Source: Pseudoalteromonas luteoviolacea | GTDB lineage: Bacteria; Pseudomonadota; Gammaproteobacteria; Enterobacterales; Alteromonadaceae | Assembly (NCBI RefSeq): GCF_001750165.1 | Contig: NZ_CP015411.1 | Location: 3,944,501 to 4,008,500, forward strand | Length of the DNA stretch: 64,000 nt | Direction of reading: 5' to 3' | Shown: positions 1 to 9,612 of the stretch, in pieces | Layout of the letters: each line of letters begins with the position of its first letter | How positions within the stretch are numbered: the first letter of the stretch is position 1 | Notes under the pieces: model-generated | Told to the model about the DNA's origin: nothing | Databases searched by the model: none | What the model saw: only the letters and a program-made list of their open reading frames with translations | Program-made: the position numbers and the translations under genes

Positions 1-184
1 GCTCAGCCAAGATCTCAACCATCTCGATGGCTTTTTCTAACAGATCTTCATTGGTTTCTGCGGGGCACAAAGCGTATGCCTCACTGAGTCGATCGGTTTT
101 ATCCTCTGACAACTTTAATAACGCTAATCTCGCGTCAAAATCTGCTGGCAAAGTGGTATGGTGAGATTGGCGAGTCGCTACCAT
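1..184 (-). CDS. relA: RelA, (p)ppGpp synthetase I, N-terminal fragment
   Basis: Only the first 61 codons lie in the window and the gene continues past position 1. Translation begins MVATRQSHH at the ATG ending at 184 and contains the segment AIEMVEIL. E. coli RelA begins MVAVRSAH and has EMVEIL at a similar depth. RelA makes (p)ppGpp on ribosomes stalled by uncharged tRNA (family knowledge). It starts 6 bp after the rlmD stop, so the two are probably co-transcribed, as in the usual barA/rlmD/relA neighbourhood. The identification rests on a short stretch plus synteny. Confidence 0.85.
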   Translation of the reverse strand, partial: MVATRQSHHTTLPADFDARLALLKLSEDKTDRLSEAYALCPAETNEDLLEKAIEMVEILAE

Positions 185-190
185 TATTGA

Positions 191-1504
191 CTACCTCCTT
201 TGGAACAACGCCATTGTTTCAATATGTCCGGTGTGTGGGAACATATCCATCAGTGCAACCTTGCTTACAGTAAATCCAGCCTGCAAAATTAACGCGCTAT
301 CTCGAGCCAAAGTAACGGGATCGCATGACACATAGAGCACTTGATTAAATTGCCCCAATGGCAATTGCTTTAAAACGTCGTATGCGCCTGTGCGAGAAGG
401 GTCTAATACCAAAGTGTCTAGCTCTTGACTAAACCACTGTGCAGAAGCCATTTCTTGCGTCAAATCAAACTGGAAAAACTGTGCATTGTCGATTTCGTTA
501 GTGTGCGCATTTTGCGTCGCCATTGCAACCGAAGAAGCCACTCCCTCGACACCAATTACTTGCTTAGCTTGTTTTGCGAACAATAATGAAAAATTACCAA
601 TGCCACAAAACAGATCAAGGACCTTTTCCTGCCCTGTTAACTCAAGCCAACTCAAAGCTTGATCTAACATGGCTGAGTTAACTGCAGCATTCACTTGAAT
701 AAAGTTATTCAGCCTAAACTGAAACTCAGTACCATTAACTTGATATTCAGGTAACACGGAATAATATGGATCCGCATTACCATCATCCCAAACAGTTCGC
801 CACCCTCGTTGCTCAAACTGAGTATGTACACCTTGTTTAATTGTATCGTCAATCGCTTTGGTATGACGCAAAAGAATGTACGGGGCGTTATCAGCTTCAC
901 ATAATTGAATATGGCTAACACTTCTTAGCTGTGAATCACTATTTAATATCTCTCTGAGATCAACAAAAACCGATTGATACACTTGAGTCAATACGCCACA
1001 ATCAACTACATCGACCAATTTCTTTGATTTTGCAGCTCGAAAGCCAAGCTTGAGTACTTTCTCTTTTTTATCAAAATAGGTCGCAATGCGAGCAGCTCGA
1101 CGATAATGCCTCCCGTCACTTTCAATTGGGCTGGCCCATGGCAGTGCATCAGTACCTGAGAACTTAGAAAACAACTTTTCCACCGCTAATTGCTTATGCC
1201 CAAGCTGCGCTGGTTTGTCTAAATGTTGCAATGAACAGCCGCCACATTGCTGATAATGAGGGCAAAATGCATCAACGCGCTGCTCACTTGCCGTGATCAC
1301 TTTATCAACCGTCCCCTCAAAAAGTTTCGCTTTTTGTTGAGATACCCTGACTTTGACTCGCTCACCAGGTAAAGCGCCTTCAATAAAGCCAACTTTACCT
1401 TTGTATTTTGCTACACCTCGCCCTTGATGATCGAGTGAGTCAATACCCACTTCCATCACCTCACCTTTACCAGATGTTTTTTTAGCACGGAAAATTTGTG
1501 CCAT
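191..1504 (-). CDS. rlmD: 23S rRNA (uracil-1939-C5)-methyltransferase RlmD
   Basis: SAM-dependent RNA m5U methyltransferase of the TrmA/RumA family that modifies U1939 of 23S rRNA. An N-terminal TRAM-like domain (about residues 10-70) precedes an iron-sulfur cluster signature CPHYQQCGGC near residues 80-90, with a fourth Cys in VVDCGVL. The SAM motif VLDLFCGIGNFSL and the catalytic motif YVSCDPVTLARD are intact. The protein is 437 aa, normal for the family. The upstream in-frame ATG at 1522 was rejected because E. coli RlmD begins MAQFYSAK, matching MAQIFRAK here. It is divergent from barA and ends just before relA. Confidence 0.95.
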   Translation of the reverse strand: MAQIFRAKKTSGKGEVMEVGIDSLDHQGRGVAKYKGKVGFIEGALPGERVKVRVSQQKAKLFEGTVDKVITASEQRVDAFCPHYQQCGGCSLQHLDKPAQLGHKQLAVEKLFSKFSGTDALPWASPIESDGRHYRRAARIATYFDKKEKVLKLGFRAAKSKKLVDVVDCGVLTQVYQSVFVDLREILNSDSQLRSVSHIQLCEADNAPYILLRHTKAIDDTIKQGVHTQFEQRGWRTVWDDGNADPYYSVLPEYQVNGTEFQFRLNNFIQVNAAVNSAMLDQALSWLELTGQEKVLDLFCGIGNFSLLFAKQAKQVIGVEGVASSVAMATQNAHTNEIDNAQFFQFDLTQEMASAQWFSQELDTLVLDPSRTGAYDVLKQLPLGQFNQVLYVSCDPVTLARDSALILQAGFTVSKVALMDMFPHTGHIETMALFQRR

Positions 1505-1586
1505 GTACCGCCCCTTATACATTGCTAAACACCTATGAACTCGCTACTCTAGAGTTCATAATTATCAAAGTTTTATATCGCTCAAT

Positions 1587-4355
1587 ATGTCTAAATTAAG
1601 CTTACGCGATAGCGTTTTATTGCTTACCCTGATCCCGACGGTGTTAATCGGTTTAATACTTGGGGGCTATTTTACTATAAATCGCTACGTAGAGCTTGAA
1701 CAAATCCTCAAACAGCAAGGCACCAGTATTGCTAACTCACTGGCCATGACTGTTGAGCAACCTCTCGATTCTAAAGATAAAGCCAAACTACATAGCATTA
1801 TTACCAAAGCCCATAATCAACATGCCGCTTTGGTCAACAGTATTGCAGTTTTTGATTTGCATAATCAGCTCATCATGACGAGTAATTACCATAGTGAATT
1901 TAACGATTTACATTACCGCGGAAACGTAGCTGCGTTGCATGCTACTGAAGCGCAGAAGCTGCGCAATAACTATATTATATTCGCACCTGTTAAACATTAT
2001 GGAATTGGTGAAACATGGACGGATGCCCATGCACAAACAATTGCCGTGTTAATGGTAGAGATCAGTCAAGACCAAGCCATCATTGGCCAGCAAAAGGCTC
2101 TGCTGTTAAGTGGCACTATCATTCTTGCCGCATTGTTTTTAAGTATCTTTCTCTCAACCCGCCTAAGCCGAACCTTTTCTACTCCCCTCTCTCAATTGCA
2201 GCTGGCTACAGACAAGCTCATCGAAGGTAAAACCGACATTGGCGTCAATGAGCAAATGCAAGGCGAGTTTGACATGATGCGTCAAGGCTTAATCACCATC
2301 AGTGAAAAAATGGTCGGGCAAAGAGATGAAATGCAAAAACACATCGACCAAGCCACCAGCGACTACCGAGAAACCTTAGAGCAGTATGAAACGCAGAATA
2401 TTCAGTTAAATATTGCAAAAAAAGAGGCACAAGTCGCCAACCGTGTTAAATCTGATTTCTTAGCTAAAATGAGTCACGAACTTAGAACGCCACTCAACGG
2501 GGTTATTGGGTTTACTCGGCAACTGTACAAGACTCCTTTGAATAAGCACCAAAAAGATTACTTAGATACCATAGAGCTTTCAGCAAACAGCTTACTTACG
2601 ATCATCAGTGACATTCTTGATTTCTCAAAGTTAGAAGCGGGCGCAATGGAGCTGGAAAACATACAGTTTCAACTACGAGATGCCGTCAATGAAGTGATGA
2701 CTTTGCTTGCACCTAGCGCATATGAAAAACAACTAGAATTATCCATTGCTATCAACCGGCAGGTACCTGACAACCTAGTCGGAGATCCAACACGCTTCAA
2801 ACAAGTACTGATTAACTTAATTAGTAATGCAATTAAATTTACTGAAAAAGGCTCGGTTAAAGTAGATATCAGCCACCGCTTAAAAGGTGACTCTCAGACC
2901 TCATTATTAGTCTCTGTCAGCGACACCGGTTTGGGGATAGCGCAAGAAAAGCAAGACACGCTGTTTACCCCTTTTGCACAAGCCGATACCAGTATCACAC
3001 GCAAGTTTGGAGGAACAGGCCTGGGTCTTATCATCACTAAACATATTGTTGAAGTCATGCAAGGCAGGATCACTTTAAACTCTGCACTTGGCAGCGGCTC
3101 TTGTTTTACATTTAATGCCATCTTTAACTTGCCAAATCGACTCTTTAATGATGATTTACCGTGCAAGCCACTCGAAAACAAGCGTGTGTTATATTTTGAG
3201 CCTCAAGAACACACACGTAATGCAGTCATTGCACAAATTGAAACCTGGCATATGCAGGTAACTGTATGTGACAGTGACGAAGCCTTTTATAACGCATTAG
3301 CACAAGAGTTTAGTTACGACATTTGCCTTGTAGGTAATATGGCAACCGTTGATGATATGCAAACAGTCAAAGGCTATATTAGCCAAGCGAGAGAAAAAGC
3401 GGATTATTTATACCTGATGGTGAACACCATCTCCCACAACATGCGAGAATCTTTGATTGGCAGCGGGGCTGATGCTTGTATTAGTAAACCACTTCATCAT
3501 AGAAAACTGTGTGAAATGCTTGCCGCCCCTTATCGTTTGGACCACCCAGATCTTTCCATCGAAACAGACAGCGCCACCCACTTGCCGCTTAAAGTACTCA
3601 TTGCAGACGACAATGACGCTAACTTAAAGTTGCTCTATACCCTGCTAGAAGAGCAAGTTGAGACCATTGAAACTGCCCACAACGGTGCGCAGGCCGTTGG
3701 GCTTTGTAAAACACATAAATATGATTTGATATTTATGGATATCCAGATGCCAATCATGGACGGGATAACAGCCTGTAAAAGTATCAAAGAGTCATCTATG
3801 AATGATGATACCCCCATTATTGCTGTCACTGCTCATGCACTCACAGGAGAAAAGGAACAGTTGGTCAAAGATGGGTTTAGCGGATATATGACCAAACCCA
3901 TTGATGAAGATATGCTCAAACAAATCATCTGTGATCACAGTGCAACCTCGCCGGTCGAGCGAGCACAAAAAGAAGAACAGATGGTCAGTAGTGTAGCGCC
4001 TTTTGAAAGTCACTTGTTAGATTGGAGCCTGGCTTTACAGCGCTCTGGTAATAAACCTCATTTAGCACTCGAAATGCTCAATATGTTATTACAGAGTGTG
4101 CCTGAAACCATAGAGCACCTCAATGAAGCCAGTGAACAAGAAGATCCTGAACTATTATTAAAAGTAATTCACAAATTTCACGGCGCATGTTGCTATACGG
4201 GTGTGCCCAAGTTAAAAGCCTTAGCAGAGACCATTGAGACTGCCTTGAAACAAGATAAGGGTTTCGACTATGTTGAACCCGAGGTTTTAGATCTCATTGA
4301 TGAACTCACTAACCTTAATAGCGATGCAGAAATCACGGCCACATCTAGCTTATGA
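1587..4355 (+). CDS. barA: BarA, tripartite hybrid sensor histidine kinase
   Basis: Inner-membrane sensor kinase of the BarA/UvrY (GacS/GacA) system, which controls the Csr small RNAs in gammaproteobacteria (family knowledge). It is 922 aa (E. coli 918). Visible in order: TM1 about 10-30, periplasmic loop, TM2 about 172-191, HAMP about 190-245, HisKA with H297 in FLAKMSHELRTPL, HATPase with NLISNAIKF, DTGLGIA and GGTGLGL, a degenerate receiver-like segment, a receiver with phospho-acceptor D718 in FMDIQMPIMDG, and a C-terminal HPt with H865 in HKFHGACC. All three phosphorelay residues are present, so it should be functional. The cognate regulator is not in the window. No strong ribosome binding site is seen. 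Confidence 0.95.
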   Translation: MSKLSLRDSVLLLTLIPTVLIGLILGGYFTINRYVELEQILKQQGTSIANSLAMTVEQPLDSKDKAKLHSIITKAHNQHAALVNSIAVFDLHNQLIMTSNYHSEFNDLHYRGNVAALHATEAQKLRNNYIIFAPVKHYGIGETWTDAHAQTIAVLMVEISQDQAIIGQQKALLLSGTIILAALFLSIFLSTRLSRTFSTPLSQLQLATDKLIEGKTDIGVNEQMQGEFDMMRQGLITISEKMVGQRDEMQKHIDQATSDYRETLEQYETQNIQLNIAKKEAQVANRVKSDFLAKMSHELRTPLNGVIGFTRQLYKTPLNKHQKDYLDTIELSANSLLTIISDILDFSKLEAGAMELENIQFQLRDAVNEVMTLLAPSAYEKQLELSIAINRQVPDNLVGDPTRFKQVLINLISNAIKFTEKGSVKVDISHRLKGDSQTSLLVSVSDTGLGIAQEKQDTLFTPFAQADTSITRKFGGTGLGLIITKHIVEVMQGRITLNSALGSGSCFTFNAIFNLPNRLFNDDLPCKPLENKRVLYFEPQEHTRNAVIAQIETWHMQVTVCDSDEAFYNALAQEFSYDICLVGNMATVDDMQTVKGYISQAREKADYLYLMVNTISHNMRESLIGSGADACISKPLHHRKLCEMLAAPYRLDHPDLSIETDSATHLPLKVLIADDNDANLKLLYTLLEEQVETIETAHNGAQAVGLCKTHKYDLIFMDIQMPIMDGITACKSIKESSMNDDTPIIAVTAHALTGEKEQLVKDGFSGYMTKPIDEDMLKQIICDHSATSPVERAQKEEQMVSSVAPFESHLLDWSLALQRSGNKPHLALEMLNMLLQSVPETIEHLNEASEQEDPELLLKVIHKFHGACCYTGVPKLKALAETIETALKQDKGFDYVEPEVLDLIDELTNLNSDAEITATSSL

Positions 4356-4364
4356 TCCATCACA

Positions 4365-4425
4365 CAGTAAGAAATTAGCACCGTTAATTTCTTACTGACA
4401 ATAAAAAAGGCGCACATGGCGCCCT
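4365..4425. terminator. Two hairpins between barA and phhB
   Basis: A 12-bp stem (AGTAAGAAATTA paired with its complement) lies at 4366-4396, just after barA. A GGCGC/GCGCC hairpin at 4409-4423 is followed on the minus strand by six Ts, a good Rho-independent terminator for phhB. The first hairpin lacks a T-run on the plus strand. Confidence 0.7.
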
Positions 4426-4445
4426 TAACATTCCGAAATAAAATC

Positions 4446-4790
4446 TTATAGTGCAGCGAAAACTTCGTCAGTTTTTGATGCACAGATAAAGTCATTCTTG
4501 TGCAGGCCCTTAATTGAATGGCTCCACCAAGTCACTGTCACTTTACCCCACTCAGTTAACAAACCTGGATGGTGACCTTCTTCTTCAGCCATATCACCCA
4601 CCTTATTTGTAAACTCAAGTGCTTGTTTGAAGTTCTTGAACTTATAAACTCTTTCTAATTGCATGATACCGTCACGTACTTCTGGTACCCAATCAGGGAT
4701 CTGCTTAATTAATACTGCTAACTCTTCATCTGACACTTTTGGCGCATCCGCACGACACGCTTCACATTTTTGTGCACTTAAATCAGACAT
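4446..4790 (-). CDS. phhB: Pterin-4a-carbinolamine dehydratase
   Basis: Recycles the 4a-hydroxytetrahydropterin cofactor produced by phenylalanine hydroxylase. The protein is 114 aa, normal for the PCD/DCoH family, with the active-site segment EEEGHHPGL and the conserved WWSHSIKGLHKNDFICA region. The N-terminal CEAC motif is typical of proteobacterial members. It lies 10 bp downstream of phhA on the same strand, so the pair is an operon as in Pseudomonas. A strong terminator follows at 4403-4423. Confidence 0.95.
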   Translation of the reverse strand: MSDLSAQKCEACRADAPKVSDEELAVLIKQIPDWVPEVRDGIMQLERVYKFKNFKQALEFTNKVGDMAEEEGHHPGLLTEWGKVTVTWWSHSIKGLHKNDFICASKTDEVFAAL

Positions 4791-4800
4791 GGGTGGTTCC

Positions 4801-5598
4801 TTAACTTGCTAATTTGTTTTTAGGTGGAAATTTTGGCTCAAACAGCCCTAACTCTTTTGCTTTTTCTACTAATGCCATGATGTCCATTTGTGAAATATCA
4901 AACAGATCATCTATCGAATTAATGGTGTAGTACAAAGGCTGCATGATATCAATACGATATGGTGTACGTAGTACATCTAAAACTTCAAGTTTATTGATCT
5001 CAGGTGTATCTGAATACACATATTGAGTTTCGCCTGGGCTTGATAAAATACCGCCGCCGTAGATACGAAGACCATTGTCAGTTTGCATCAAACCAAACTC
5101 AACTGTAAACCAATACAAACGAGCAAGATAAACGCGATCTTTTTTCTCTGCTGCGTAGCCCAGCTGGCCATATTTGTGCGTAAACTCAGCAAACGCAGGG
5201 TTTGTTAACATGGCACAGTGACCAAATATTTCATGGAAAATATCAGGCTCTTGAAGGTAGTCAAATTCTTCACGAGATCGAATAAACGTGGCTACTGGAA
5301 ATTGTTTATTGGCCAGCAATCTAAAGAATTCATCAAAATCAATCAGTGCAGGTACTGGTGCTACTTGCCAACCAGTTTCTCTTTCAAGTACAGCATTAAT
5401 TTCGTGTAGTTGAGGAATACGGTCATGTGGTAGGTTGATCTTCTTCAGACCTTCCATATATTCATCACATGCTTTGCCTTCAATGCATTTAAGCTGTCTT
5501 GCAACTAGCTCAGACCAAATTTTATTTTCTTCTTCACTCCACTCAATGACGCCTTGCTCATTTGGCTGCTTGGAAGTGTATTTACTAGATTTAGCCAT
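4801..5598 (-). CDS. phhA: Phenylalanine-4-hydroxylase
   Basis: Fe(II)- and tetrahydropterin-dependent monooxygenase converting phenylalanine to tyrosine, the first step of aromatic amino acid catabolism. The iron ligand motifs are clear: HEIFGHCAML supplies the two histidines and WFTVEFGL the glutamate. The ATG at 5598 (265 aa) was chosen because AGAAGG lies about 6 nt upstream and because bacterial PhhA is about 262 aa. A longer frame would need a TTG at 5646 without such a site. It forms an operon with phhB. A TyrR/PhhR-type operator lies 131 bp upstream. Confidence 0.95.
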   Translation of the reverse strand: MAKSSKYTSKQPNEQGVIEWSEEENKIWSELVARQLKCIEGKACDEYMEGLKKINLPHDRIPQLHEINAVLERETGWQVAPVPALIDFDEFFRLLANKQFPVATFIRSREEFDYLQEPDIFHEIFGHCAMLTNPAFAEFTHKYGQLGYAAEKKDRVYLARLYWFTVEFGLMQTDNGLRIYGGGILSSPGETQYVYSDTPEINKLEVLDVLRTPYRIDIMQPLYYTINSIDDLFDISQMDIMALVEKAKELGLFEPKFPPKNKLAS

Positions 5599-5728
5599 AG
5601 TAACCTTCTGTATTTCGATCTCCACTTCTTGCGGTGGAGCGTTCAAACCTGTTATTTCGATACTATGAAAAAGTGAGCAAAATATTAATAGGCAGGCCTA
5701 AAATGGCCCACCTAAAGAACTATAAAAT

Positions 5729-5746
5729 CGTAAATAATTACTTACA
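5729..5746 (-). promoter_or_regulatory. Predicted TyrR/PhhR operator upstream of phhAB
   Basis: The minus strand reads TGTAAG-TAATTA-TTTACG, matching the TyrR-family box TGTAAA-N6-TTTACA at 10 of 12 positions with correct 6-nt spacing. It sits 131 bp before the phhA start. TyrR/PhhR proteins activate phhAB in other gammaproteobacteria (established knowledge); assignment here is inference from the motif. Confidence 0.65.
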
Positions 5747-5772
5747 CTTTTGAACACAAAATAATACACCCC

Positions 5773-6990
5773 TTATTTAAAAGGCCTAACCGAGGGTTTT
5801 CGTGTAAACAATAATATACAGTCAAATGCACTTTTTAGGTCCAAGATGATGTCGTCCACCGCTTCAAGACCAACAGAGATACGAATGAGCCCGTCAGAGA
5901 TCCCGGCAGCTAAGCGCTCTTCTTGTGTATAAGGTGAATGCGTCATCGATGCAGGGTGCTGTATTAACGTTTCAGGATCACCAAGGCTAACAGCCAAAGT
6001 ACACAGTGAAGTGGCATTAATAAATGCTTCACCATCAGCCAGTGTTCCTTTAATTTCAAAGGCAATGACACCTCCTGCACCTTTCATTTGCTCACCTAAA
6101 TATTTGTGTCCAGGATGAGATGCCAATCCTGGGTAATAGACTTTCTCTACTTTCGAGTGGCTTTCTAAGAACTCTGCAACTTTTTGGGCACTTTTACAGT
6201 GGCGCTCTACTCGAACATGTAACGTCTTTAAACCACGATTGATCAACCAAGCATCATGCGGGCTTATCGTCGCTCCAATGTCTTTCAATACTGTGAGCTT
6301 AATCGTTTCAATGTGCTCTTTGCTACCGCAAACGATCCCTGCCACTACATCACCATGGCCATTTAAGTATTTAGTCGCACTGTGGATCACAATATCAATG
6401 CCATAACGTTTTGGCTTTTGCAGCAAAGGGGTCATAAATGTGTTATCAACCACACTGATTAAGTTGTGCTTTTTTGCAAATTGACCCAGCATGGCTAAAT
6501 CCAATACTGTCATATTTGGATTTATCGGCGTTTCTGCAAATAACATTTTACTATTTGGCTGAATGGCATTTGCGAGCGCTGCTTCATCTGTCATATCAAC
6601 AAAACTGACCTCAATACCAAATTTAGGTAGCATGTGTGCAAATAAAGCAAAGCTACACCCATACAACGCACTCGATGCAATTAAATGATCACCGTGCTCT
6701 AAAAAACTGAGTACCGATGCAGATACAGCCCCCATGCCGGTGGCAGTTGCCGCTGCATCTTCCATTTCTTCTAATTGTGCGAGCTTTTCTTCTAATTCTC
6801 GTGTGGTAGGGTTACCCAAACGCGTATAAATATAACCCGCTTCTTCTCCTGCAAATCGTGCAGCTCCCTGCGCTGCGCTTTCAAATTTAAATGTCGAGGT
6901 TTGGTACAAAGGTGCTGTTAATGCACCATGTGGGTCATTTGCGTGGTGTGGACCGTGTATACAGTTGGTATGGTCATGTAACTTCTTCAT
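5773..6990 (-). CDS. megL: Methionine gamma-lyase (PLP enzyme)
   Basis: Cys/Met-metabolism PLP enzyme. It most resembles methionine gamma-lyase, which cleaves methionine to methanethiol, ammonia and 2-oxobutyrate. The diagnostic active-site cysteine of that enzyme (C116 in Pseudomonas putida) is present in LYGCSFALF at residue 112, and the PLP lysine lies in HSATKYLNGHGD at residue 207. FAGEEAGYIYTRLGNPT and ISDGLIRISVGLEAVDD also match. The ATG at 6990 (405 aa) is preferred over a TTG at 7014. The C-terminus runs about 15 residues past the usual end. Cystathionine gamma-synthase or -lyase is less likely because of that cysteine. Confidence 0.85.
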   Translation of the reverse strand: MKKLHDHTNCIHGPHHANDPHGALTAPLYQTSTFKFESAAQGAARFAGEEAGYIYTRLGNPTTRELEEKLAQLEEMEDAAATATGMGAVSASVLSFLEHGDHLIASSALYGCSFALFAHMLPKFGIEVSFVDMTDEAALANAIQPNSKMLFAETPINPNMTVLDLAMLGQFAKKHNLISVVDNTFMTPLLQKPKRYGIDIVIHSATKYLNGHGDVVAGIVCGSKEHIETIKLTVLKDIGATISPHDAWLINRGLKTLHVRVERHCKSAQKVAEFLESHSKVEKVYYPGLASHPGHKYLGEQMKGAGGVIAFEIKGTLADGEAFINATSLCTLAVSLGDPETLIQHPASMTHSPYTQEERLAAGISDGLIRISVGLEAVDDIILDLKSAFDCILLFTRKPSVRPFK

Positions 6991-7166
6991 TGCTTGCCTG
7001 TTGTTATTATTCAAAATGTTTATATCTTATGTAATTAGATATTCCATGATGGATAAATGTACAAGCATGCTGGAAGTTCAGAAGTCTAAGTGAGAAAAAT
7101 TAATCTGCGTAGGCTGTACACATATGTTGTCACTTAAACCGCAACCGCCTCCGTCTACCAGCTAAA

Positions 7167-8180
7167 TTAGTTTTGCTTTATCAGTTGATTTGTCAGCTTT
7201 TTCGCAAAATCAGATAAGAAGTTTGTTTTATTTTTCAATCGTGGAATTGGCCTGCATAAAGTCATTGCTTTGTAGCCTAATCTGGCAGTAAAAACACCCG
7301 CACTCAGTCCTTGAGCCGATCTGGCTGACAATTTGCCAAGCAGTTCCGCACCTAAACTTGTCGCGGCAAGATCACTGAGCAGCTCAGATGCCCCCACAAA
7401 AACAATTTGCTTAGCAAGCAATTTATATAATTTTACACGACTACGATAACCTAATGTGATCCCATAATGCAGACTCAACTTTTCAATCAAACTCACGCCA
7501 CGCCAAAGTACTGCGAGCATATCTGTAATAGCCATTGGACTGAGTGCCACCATCAGCGCAGATGTCGTTGCATAGTCAGCGATCATTTTTCTCGCTTGTT
7601 CATCTTGCGCTTGCAAGACTGTCACTTCATACAATTGCAGTACTTCCTGATCTGTGTAATGGCTCTTCAAGCTTTGTTGAAACGTCGTAACCTCGCTTTT
7701 AGGCAATTTCGCTAGCACTGGCTTCAGCCAAGACTGAGCTTCACCAATTTGATTACTATTTAACAATCTCAAAGCTTGCTCTCGGCGTTGCTCTAATTGT
7801 TTCAGTGTACGCAAAGCCTTAGCTTCTCTCAGCAAAAACTTGCTACTCCAACCAATGAATGACACCAATAATAGTAAGTACAAACTAGCAAGAATAACGC
7901 TTTGCTGTAATGCATTATAAACAGTCAATGTCAGCTCTACTGGTATTAAAATCGCCAAGCTAAACACTAATCCATGGCGCCAACCTAATTTTGATTTTTT
8001 TGGCTCTAAACTATGTTCAATAGACTCATCATCTGAGAAAGGCTCAAACACTTGCTCTGTGCTCACAGGCATAGCATCACATTCAATACGCTCACCTATT
8101 CTTGGGTTTGTCGACAGGTGCTCCTCTGGCTGCTCCGTTTCTATGCGCCTGCCTGCAAATCTTTTTTGAGAGTCCATCAT
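7167..8180 (-). CDS. ycjF: YcjF family inner-membrane protein (DUF697)
   Basis: 337-aa membrane protein of the YcjF/TIGR01620 family, whose exact role is unknown. A charged cytoplasmic N-terminus of about 70 residues is followed by two transmembrane segments (about 70-92 and 96-115), a helical region, and a C-terminal DUF697 segment with MVALSPMAITDMLAVLWR. Its start overlaps the ycjX stop (ATGA), so the two are translationally coupled. In E. coli ycjX and ycjF also belong to the PspF regulon, which fits their place at the end of the psp operon here. Confidence 0.9.
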   Translation of the reverse strand: MMDSQKRFAGRRIETEQPEEHLSTNPRIGERIECDAMPVSTEQVFEPFSDDESIEHSLEPKKSKLGWRHGLVFSLAILIPVELTLTVYNALQQSVILASLYLLLLVSFIGWSSKFLLREAKALRTLKQLEQRREQALRLLNSNQIGEAQSWLKPVLAKLPKSEVTTFQQSLKSHYTDQEVLQLYEVTVLQAQDEQARKMIADYATTSALMVALSPMAITDMLAVLWRGVSLIEKLSLHYGITLGYRSRVKLYKLLAKQIVFVGASELLSDLAATSLGAELLGKLSARSAQGLSAGVFTARLGYKAMTLCRPIPRLKNKTNFLSDFAKKLTNQLIKQN

Positions 8181-9583
8181 GTAAGCTTATCTCCAATCAA
8201 AAACTGTAAAGTGTGATCTAGGCGAATATGTTCAAGCTGCCCTTGATAAGCTGGCAGTGGATAAAAAGACAGAAAATTAAAGCCTTCTTGCGGCCATTGA
8301 GAAGCTGAAAGCACATGTTCTGGTGGCTCTGGTGGTAAATAGGTTATATATTCAGGCTCACTCAAAGGTCGACCATACACACAATGTAACGTCTTTCCCG
8401 ATTCATTAACTTGTTTAGATTGACAACTTTTAACCGATGAAATGGTCATCGTATCCACTGTCACGCCCGAAAATTTGAGCTCATTTTCTTGCTCACATAA
8501 AAGTTCATGTAACAGGCGTGTCAGGTTATCTTGTTCTGGTAATGCAACAGCGTCACACTTATTGACCGCAAATAATACTTTATCTATCTTAGGTTTAAAC
8601 AATCGTTGTAATAGGCCACTTTTACCATGCTGGAACATGCCTACAGTATCTTTTAATGCTTGCTTGGTCTGCGCGAGCGTCGCAGGGCCATCATTGAGTG
8701 CTCCCAAAATATCAACAAGTACTAACTGTCGATCAAATGCACAAAAATGTTCTTTATAAAATGGCATGATCACCTGCTTTTTATAAGCTTCAAAGCGGCT
8801 TTCTAATTGTCTGTATTGGCTCTCTTCACAATACTGACTATGCGTCAATAAAGGAAAAAACTGAATAATCGGCGCGCCAGCTAAGTCACCAGGGATCAAC
8901 ATTCTGCCGGGTTGCAGCTGAGACACCTTTGTATGTTTCTTAAGATTTATAAGGGTACTTTGATAAAGCGCTGCTAATTCGTCCAATTCAGCCATATTAA
9001 TCGCAGCGCCAGCATCAAACTGATTCAGCGCGGATAAAAACGCCGCACAATGTGTGTCATAGGCACCATTGGATAATATATCCAGTTGTGCCTTGCTCCA
9101 TTGCTCATAGGTCATATTCAATAGCGGTAGATCCATCAACCACTCACCGGGATAGTCAATTAGCTCTAAATGTAGGGTATGATCGTTTGAAATATGTCGG
9201 CGCAGACCACTGCGACTTTGAAACTTTAATGCTAACGTCAGTGTGTTAATTCGCTCGGTTGAGGGTGGCCAACTAGGTGGTGTCTGCATTAAATGGGCGG
9301 ATGCTGTCGCATAATCAAAAGTAGGAATATCAAGCGCTTTTTGTGGTATTTGTTTACAAGCAATAAGGCGCTGCTCTCTGATGACATCAAAAAATGGAAG
9401 ATTTTGACTGCTTGCCTGGGTTGTTAGGTGTTTGACTAAAGCGGTTATAAACGCGGTTTTACCACTACCACTAAACCCTGTAACCGCTAATTTAACATGT
9501 TGATCTAACGAGCGCTGTAATGTTTTCTGCGCTTTACTTTGTAACTTTTCAAGTGCTTTATGAGTAACACGTTTCACGCTCAT
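8177..9583 (-). CDS. ycjX: YcjX family P-loop GTPase-like protein
   Basis: 468-aa YcjX/DUF463 ATP/GTP-binding protein of the phage-shock regulon. The Walker A motif GFSGSGKTAF lies near residues 36-45, DYPGEW (a DxxG-like switch) near residue 150, and VNKCDAV looks like an NKxD base-recognition motif. The start is an ATG. It follows pspC on the same strand after 54 bp containing a 20-bp palindrome, and overlaps ycjF by 4 bp. Its proposed role with YcjF in the envelope stress response is family knowledge, not visible in the sequence. Confidence 0.9.
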   Translation of the reverse strand: MSVKRVTHKALEKLQSKAQKTLQRSLDQHVKLAVTGFSGSGKTAFITALVKHLTTQASSQNLPFFDVIREQRLIACKQIPQKALDIPTFDYATASAHLMQTPPSWPPSTERINTLTLALKFQSRSGLRRHISNDHTLHLELIDYPGEWLMDLPLLNMTYEQWSKAQLDILSNGAYDTHCAAFLSALNQFDAGAAINMAELDELAALYQSTLINLKKHTKVSQLQPGRMLIPGDLAGAPIIQFFPLLTHSQYCEESQYRQLESRFEAYKKQVIMPFYKEHFCAFDRQLVLVDILGALNDGPATLAQTKQALKDTVGMFQHGKSGLLQRLFKPKIDKVLFAVNKCDAVALPEQDNLTRLLHELLCEQENELKFSGVTVDTMTISSVKSCQSKQVNESGKTLHCVYGRPLSEPEYITYLPPEPPEHVLSASQWPQEGFNFLSFYPLPAYQGQLEHIRLDHTLQFLIGDKLT

Positions 9584-9612
9584 ATTGATTGCAAATCCCT
9601 ATTTTTAAGTGG

